From NCBI GenBank assembly GCA_018400545.1, contig JAGYLT010000051.1, forward strand, positions 1-10,854: a stretch of 10,854 nucleotides of DNA, in the 5' to 3' direction. The stretch comes from Bacteroidales bacterium (GTDB lineage: Bacteria > Bacteroidota > Bacteroidia > Bacteroidales > 4484-276). Under the pieces are notes generated by a model. It saw only the letters and a list, made by a program, of their open reading frames with translations, made no database searches and had not been told where the DNA came from. The position numbers and the translations under genes are program-made. This document shows positions 7,306 to 10,854 of this stretch, piece after piece. Position 1 is the first letter of the stretch, and each line of letters starts with the position of its first letter.

Positions 7306-9177
7306 TATTTCATTTGGTTGCCCCAACCCGCAACTTCATTGCTTGGATCATTGCAGCGTTTAAACTGGCTGGTTAACGCAAACAGCACATACAGCTTTAT
7401 TAATCTTGGACTTATTTTCTCGATTATTCTGCTGCCATTTTATTTTAAAAAGCAGAGTAAAGGTAACCTGGTTTATCGCCCTGCCTGGCTAATTTACTTT
7501 TTCACAATACTCTATTTAGCAGGATTTGTGTTTTTGTGGAACCCCATGAGCATATATTCCTCCTATCCTGATGTTTTTGATTTTGCGGCCATAGATATTT
7601 TAAAGCATAATTTTCTCTTGTTTGCTTTGTCAATCGCAGTTTTACTCGCTGTTTATCTAATCCTCCCCAAACTTTTAAAATACTATTGGGCAGTATTTGT
7701 ACTGGCTTTAGCCATTGGTGGATTTTTTCACAACACGCTCTTCCCGATTGATTTAGGTAGCTTGCAGGAAAATAAATTTTTGCATGAACAAAACTTAGCC
7801 CAGCCACTTGCAAAATATATTCTTGAAGCCCTCATTTTTATTGTCATTATTATTATCGTTGAATGGCTTCTACGTAAAAAGTATCAAAAGCAAGTCATTT
7901 TTTCCATGATCCTCCTAAATTCGGTGTTGATATTTCAAAGCTTAAAGGAGGCTTCCCAAACTGATTCGTTTTTAGTAAAACATAAAATCATACCCAAAAC
8001 AACTCCGGTAATCTCCTTATCGAAGGACAAACAGAACATTGTTTATATCATCGCTGATATGTTTCATGGCTGGAATATTAATGAGATACTCGAACAGGAA
8101 CCAGACCTAAAAAAGCAATTAAAAGGATTTACCTGGTACCCCAATACCATCACTATTTCATCGCACACATGTGGGTCAATTTCCGCACTGCTTGGTGGAT
8201 TTGATTATTCGCTTGATAAATTGAATAAAGATGATAGCAGGAATATGCAGGAAAAAATAACCCAGGTTACGAAGGAATTTTACAATAAAGTAAAATCCTC
8301 AGGATATCAGTTTACCGGCACCAAGATGATGTATTCAACAATAGATTTGGAAACCTTCGACACCTACATTCCTAAATGGCATGACGACTGGAACATATAT
8401 AACAGCGACCTGAATATTGGTTTGCCCCGCGAATTAGGTTATACTATTTTATGGGAAAATGCTGCCTTCTACACCGCCCCGCTTTTTCTAAAACCAAAAA
8501 TTTATAATAATGGTAAATGGCTTCATGGTAATATTGAGGAGAATTTAAATGTTAACAAGGCATTACCCTATAACTTTTTAAGATTATTACCTTACATTAG
8601 TAATGCAAAAAATGATGAGCCTAACTTCGTATATCTTCACAATTTGGCATCTCACCATCCCTGGAATATTATTGATGATAATGGCAGAATGCAAACAGAT
8701 CAGCGTATATTCGACAACAATAAATGGGTTTTTAAAACAATCGTGAATTGGTTTAAATGGATGCAGGATAATGATGTATATGATAATACAAAAATTGTTT
8801 TAATTTCAGATCATGGGCCCCATTGGAAGGCTTTTGAAGGGGATGTTGATATGAATATCCCGGTTACAATGAACCCTTCGCTAAAGGTAACCGGGGAGAA
8901 AATAATGGAGATGTTTCCTTTGTTGATGGTTAAAGATTTTAATGAAGAAGGTAATTTGAAAGAAGATTGGCGGTTTATGTGCAATGCTGATGCTCCGGCA
9001 ATTCTTTTTGATGAAAATGATCCAACCAAAGGTGAGCCAATAGAAGGAAGAGAAATTACGGTTACCAACGCATATTGGTCAAGGAAAATTTGGTTAGAAA
9101 ACACACTTAGAATCAAGCATAAAATTGTGGTGAAAGATAATGTGTTTAATTTGAATAATTGGGAAAAAATTAATTGA
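6919..9177 (+). CDS. Polytopic membrane protein with alkaline-phosphatase/sulfatase superfamily domain, start uncertain
   Basis: Numbered from TTG 6919, residues 1 to about 345 are a membrane region of roughly ten hydrophobic segments; residues about 375-700 form the catalytic domain, expected outside the inner membrane. Metal-site motifs are IIADMFHGW (D380), SSHTCGSISALLGG (414-427, with S422 aligning by eye with the Thr nucleophile of EptA/MCR phosphoethanolamine transferases), LHNLASHHPW (573-582) and LISDHGPH (D631, H632). The lHxxxSHxP pattern recalls EptA-like and LTA synthase-like transferases. A role in moving a phospho- or phosphono-group onto an extracytoplasmic acceptor fits the operon, but a phosphatase or sulfatase cannot be excluded. 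The start is doubtful: TTG 6919 sits in a broken repeat and its first eight or so codons are out of frame with the repeat. The first in-frame ATG is at 7207 and would leave 656 residues. The N-terminus may be decayed. Confidence 0.72.
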   Translation: MLRKSGGLFHHSFDDIYFRVIAVLLLNIPRHLCPSFCFYSFQTIWKKIRSLAIPAQVFFSLVFLSLYFQLASVFYFEGVKSDFTDIAFWLIILTQIMGFVHFYKRKSDFAKVVFGGVLAMLIIVAGIQAYFIWLPQPATSLLGSLQRLNWLVNANSTYSFINLGLIFSIILLPFYFKKQSKGNLVYRPAWLIYFFTILYLAGFVFLWNPMSIYSSYPDVFDFAAIDILKHNFLLFALSIAVLLAVYLILPKLLKYYWAVFVLALAIGGFFHNTLFPIDLGSLQENKFLHEQNLAQPLAKYILEALIFIVIIIIVEWLLRKKYQKQVIFSMILLNSVLIFQSLKEASQTDSFLVKHKIIPKTTPVISLSKDKQNIVYIIADMFHGWNINEILEQEPDLKKQLKGFTWYPNTITISSHTCGSISALLGGFDYSLDKLNKDDSRNMQEKITQVTKEFYNKVKSSGYQFTGTKMMYSTIDLETFDTYIPKWHDDWNIYNSDLNIGLPRELGYTILWENAAFYTAPLFLKPKIYNNGKWLHGNIEENLNVNKALPYNFLRLLPYISNAKNDEPNFVYLHNLASHHPWNIIDDNGRMQTDQRIFDNNKWVFKTIVNWFKWMQDNDVYDNTKIVLISDHGPHWKAFEGDVDMNIPVTMNPSLKVTGEKIMEMFPLLMVKDFNEEGNLKEDWRFMCNADAPAILFDENDPTKGEPIEGREITVTNAYWSRKIWLENTLRIKHKIVVKDNVFNLNNWEKIN

Positions 9178-9180
9178 CAT

Positions 9181-9198
9181 AAAATCCGAAAAGATTTT
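9181..9198 (+). terminator. Weak hairpin after the sulfatase-like gene, possible terminator
   Basis: AAAATC (9181-9186) and GATTTT (9193-9198) form a perfect 6-base stem with a 6-base loop, directly after the stop codon at 9177 and ending in a short T run. The stem is almost all A-T, so a strong terminator is unlikely. It is the only hairpin I see between this gene and the following PHP gene. Confidence 0.25.
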
Positions 9199-9263
9199 TC
9201 AATACGCCAAATTTACAGAACCATTAATGGATAAGAAATTGACAACCAAACACCCTGACTCTC

Positions 9264-10139
9264 ATGCTTTTTAATCTCCACAACCACTCCCATTTTTGCG
9301 ACGGCTCTTCAGCCCCGGAAGAATACATCAAATCAGCCATTGAAAAAGGTTTCGATACACTGGGGTTCTCCAGCCATGCACCGGTGCCTTTCGAAAATAA
9401 ATTCGCCATCAAAAACAATGCTGAGCTTTTAAATTACACCAGCGAAATCCGCCAACTGCGGGAAAAATACAAGGGGCAACTCAACATTTTCCTTTCGCTG
9501 GAAATTGATCATATTCCAGGTGTTACCAAACCGTTTTCACATTTTCAGGAAATCGCCAATCCAGACTATACCATCGGTGGGGTGCATCTTGTAAAAACTC
9601 CGCTCAGGGAAGGCCTCTGGTTTATCGACGGGCCCAAAAGAGAGATTTACGACGAGGGACTGAAAAACCTGTTCGATGCCGATATCCGCCTGGCCGTTTC
9701 TACTTACTGGCAGCAAATGCGCGATATGATTAACACCCAAAAACCGGATATCATCGCCCACCTCGACAAAATTAAAATGCACAACCAAAACAGGTATTTT
9801 ACGCAGGATGAAAGCTGGTATGTGGATGAAGTGAATCAAACCCTGGAAGTGATTGTAAAAACCGGGTCGATTGTCGAGGTGAACACACGCGGCATTTACA
9901 AGGGGCGGTCTGATGAATTGTTCCCGGGTAAGGACATCCTGAAAAAGTTGTGGCAACTTAACATTCCAATCACGCTGAATAGCGATGCCCACAAACCTCA
10001 TGAGCTCGATGGCTATTTCGGTGAGGCCAAAACCATCCTACTGGAATTGGGCTTCCAAAATTTGAAGATGTTTACGGAAAATGGCTGGCAGGATGTAAAT
10101 ATCGAAACTAAAGCTCCGGAAACCGAATCCGGTCTTTAA
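9264..10139 (+). CDS. PHP-family phosphoesterase, probable histidinol-phosphatase
   Basis: A 291-residue PHP-domain protein resembling HisK/HisJ histidinol-phosphatases, which hydrolyse L-histidinol phosphate in histidine synthesis. The metal-binding residues follow the PHP pattern: H6 and H8 in LHNHSHFCDG, H38 in GFSSHAP, E80 in SLEID, H108 in GGVHLV, H166 in IAHLD, and D241 and H243 in NSDAH. Length and motif order match the family. The ATG at 9264 places the HxH motif at the extreme N-terminus, as usual. No other his genes are in the window, so another PHP phosphoesterase activity is possible. The 86-base gap and higher G+C than the preceding genes suggest it is not part of the phosphonate operon. 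Its 3' end overlaps the convergent SPOR gene by 32 bases. Confidence 0.87.
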   Translation: MLFNLHNHSHFCDGSSAPEEYIKSAIEKGFDTLGFSSHAPVPFENKFAIKNNAELLNYTSEIRQLREKYKGQLNIFLSLEIDHIPGVTKPFSHFQEIANPDYTIGGVHLVKTPLREGLWFIDGPKREIYDEGLKNLFDADIRLAVSTYWQQMRDMINTQKPDIIAHLDKIKMHNQNRYFTQDESWYVDEVNQTLEVIVKTGSIVEVNTRGIYKGRSDELFPGKDILKKLWQLNIPITLNSDAHKPHELDGYFGEAKTILLELGFQNLKMFTENGWQDVNIETKAPETESGL

Positions 10140-10560
10140 TCACAAAAGCATTGGGATAATCGCCCAGGATTTTATGCATGAATCCTTCGGCCTCAATGCG
10201 TGTCCTGAAATCGCCCACCCTCACTTTATAATAAGGCTCGGTAAACGAAATATAGGCCGTATCGCCCGGGTAAAGGGTCTGGTATTCAAAGGCTGCGGCC
10301 TCCGCCCGGTCGAGCGAATTGTTGCCGGCATCAAAAAATATCTGCACCCGGTAGCCCATAATCCCGTCCTGGGATTGGTTGTAGGCAATGTGCATTTTCA
10401 CAATGCTGTCGATACGGCTGTCCTGGATTATCTTAACATCGCCTTCAGGCACTGGCTTATTCGTATCAGCAGCTTTTTGCGATTCTGCAACCTCTTGTGA
10501 AAACAAGGCAGAAGACAAAAAAACGAACAGGGCAAATATTGCCGGATTTACAATTTTCAT
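10108..10560 (-). CDS. Exported SPOR-domain protein
   Basis: A 150-residue protein with an N-terminal signal peptide (MKIVNPAIFALFVFLSSALF, cleavage probably just before or after S21-Q22), so it is exported to the periplasm or is membrane-associated. After a polar linker (about 23-66), residues about 67-150 form a SPOR domain: GYRVQIFFDAG at its start, then YYKVRVGDFRTRIEAEGFM, a pattern of V-x-h-G-x-F and Arg/Glu helix typical of SPOR. SPOR domains bind denuded septal peptidoglycan, so a cell-envelope role is likely. It starts five bases after the stop of the universal stress gene upstream and is probably co-transcribed with it. Confidence 0.85.
   Translation of the reverse strand: MKIVNPAIFALFVFLSSALFSQEVAESQKAADTNKPVPEGDVKIIQDSRIDSIVKMHIAYNQSQDGIMGYRVQIFFDAGNNSLDRAEAAAFEYQTLYPGDTAYISFTEPYYKVRVGDFRTRIEAEGFMHKILGDYPNAFVIKDRIRFPEL
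10116..10132. terminator. Small GC-rich hairpin in the convergent overlap, possible bidirectional terminator
   Basis: CCGGA (10116-10120) and TCCGG (10128-10132) form a perfect 5-base stem with a 7-base loop. On the plus strand it is followed by TCTTT, and on the minus strand the T content downstream is poor. It lies inside the 32-base overlap of the two convergent genes, so it is also coding on both strands. The stem is short. Confidence 0.25.
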
Positions 10561-10565
10561 TAAAT

Positions 10566-10854
10566 CTAAATTTCATCAAACATTCGCATTACTTTCCGGG
10601 CATCATCCACATGAACGCTCAAAACGGGAATGGGCGAGTGGTTCACCATCTGCTGTGCGCATGGCCCCAGCAGTCCGCTGTCTTTGCGCTCATCCTGTTC
10701 CGTCATAATCGAGATCAGATCAGCATCCACCGCCTTCGCATAATCAATGGCAGCTTTGGTTGAATTCTGGGTTTGGATATGCTCTTCGCTGAAGCTAACG
10801 CTTTCCTGGTCGAAGTATTTTTTAGCCTTTTCGGCAAAGTTTTCCACCCGCTTA
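10566..10854 (-). CDS. Universal stress protein (UspA family), C-terminal part only
   Basis: The frame is open to the right edge of the window and ends at TAG (10566-10568), giving about the last 95 residues. A GTG at 10847 is not convincing as the start because coding continues to the edge. The sequence matches the second half of a Usp domain: a conserved IDYAKAVDADLISIMTEQ strand-helix, then a C-terminal LLGPCAQQMVNHSPIPVLSV. The ATP-binding GxxGx9G[ST] pattern of many Usp proteins is not present; the LLGP form resembles what I associate with Bacteroidota Usp proteins. It is followed five bases later by the SPOR gene on the same strand. Confidence 0.8.
   Translation of the reverse strand, partial: KRVENFAEKAKKYFDQESVSFSEEHIQTQNSTKAAIDYAKAVDADLISIMTEQDERKDSGLLGPCAQQMVNHSPIPVLSVHVDDARKVMRMFDEI

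Noticed and set aside
9537..10001. Minus-strand frame of 154 codons
   Set aside because: It lies opposite the PHP gene, whose full set of metal-binding residues is intact; the shadow has no recognisable motif.
10174..10763. Plus-strand frames of about 90-108 codons opposite the SPOR and Usp genes
   Set aside because: They are shadows of genes with a clear signal peptide, SPOR domain and Usp motifs on the other strand.

Overview
The window looks like chromosomal DNA from a member of the Bacteroidota. The signs are an A+T-rich genome without clear Shine-Dalgarno sequences, a TAnnTTTG-type -7 box ahead of the left-hand gene, a SPOR-domain exported protein, and a universal stress protein of the 'LLGP...IPVLS' style. 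No gene here identifies the species.

Layout. At the left edge is a leftward, truncated TauE/SafE-type permease. About 380 bases without a confident gene follow, carrying promoter-like sequence. From 625 to 9177 six genes run rightward as an apparent operon: (1) a fusion of a nucleotidyltransferase with phosphoenolpyruvate mutase, (2) phosphonopyruvate decarboxylase, (3) an iron-type alcohol dehydrogenase expected to reduce phosphonoacetaldehyde, (4) a membrane-anchored CDP-glycerol glycerophosphotransferase-like enzyme, (5) a YidC/Oxa1-like membrane protein, and (6) a polytopic membrane protein with an alkaline-phosphatase/sulfatase-superfamily domain. A PHP-family histidinol-phosphatase-like gene follows on the same strand. 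It converges on a leftward pair, universal stress protein (partial) then SPOR protein.

How the genes fit. Genes 1-3 make a complete route PEP -> phosphonopyruvate -> phosphonoacetaldehyde -> 2-hydroxyethylphosphonate (HEP). There is no aminotransferase, so HEP is the more likely product than 2-aminoethylphosphonate. The nucleotidyltransferase half of gene 1 could activate the phosphonate as a CMP ester, and gene 4 belongs to a family that uses CDP-polyols. Genes 5 and 6 are membrane proteins; gene 6 has the fold used by phosphoethanolamine and phosphoglycerol transferases. The coherent reading is a system that makes HEP and attaches it to a lipid or surface glycan. The end product is inference.

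The most striking structure is a tandem membrane repeat of about 73 residues (about 219 bp). It starts in the C-terminal part of the YidC-like protein, continues through a 335-bp stretch with no intact reading frame, and enters the N-terminal part of the sulfatase-like protein. The repeats in the middle are still recognisable but split over several frames. This suggests the two proteins were once one continuous coding unit, or carried longer repeat arrays, and that the junction has been broken by small indels. The YidC-like protein also has Asn where the hydrophilic-groove Arg of YidC is expected.
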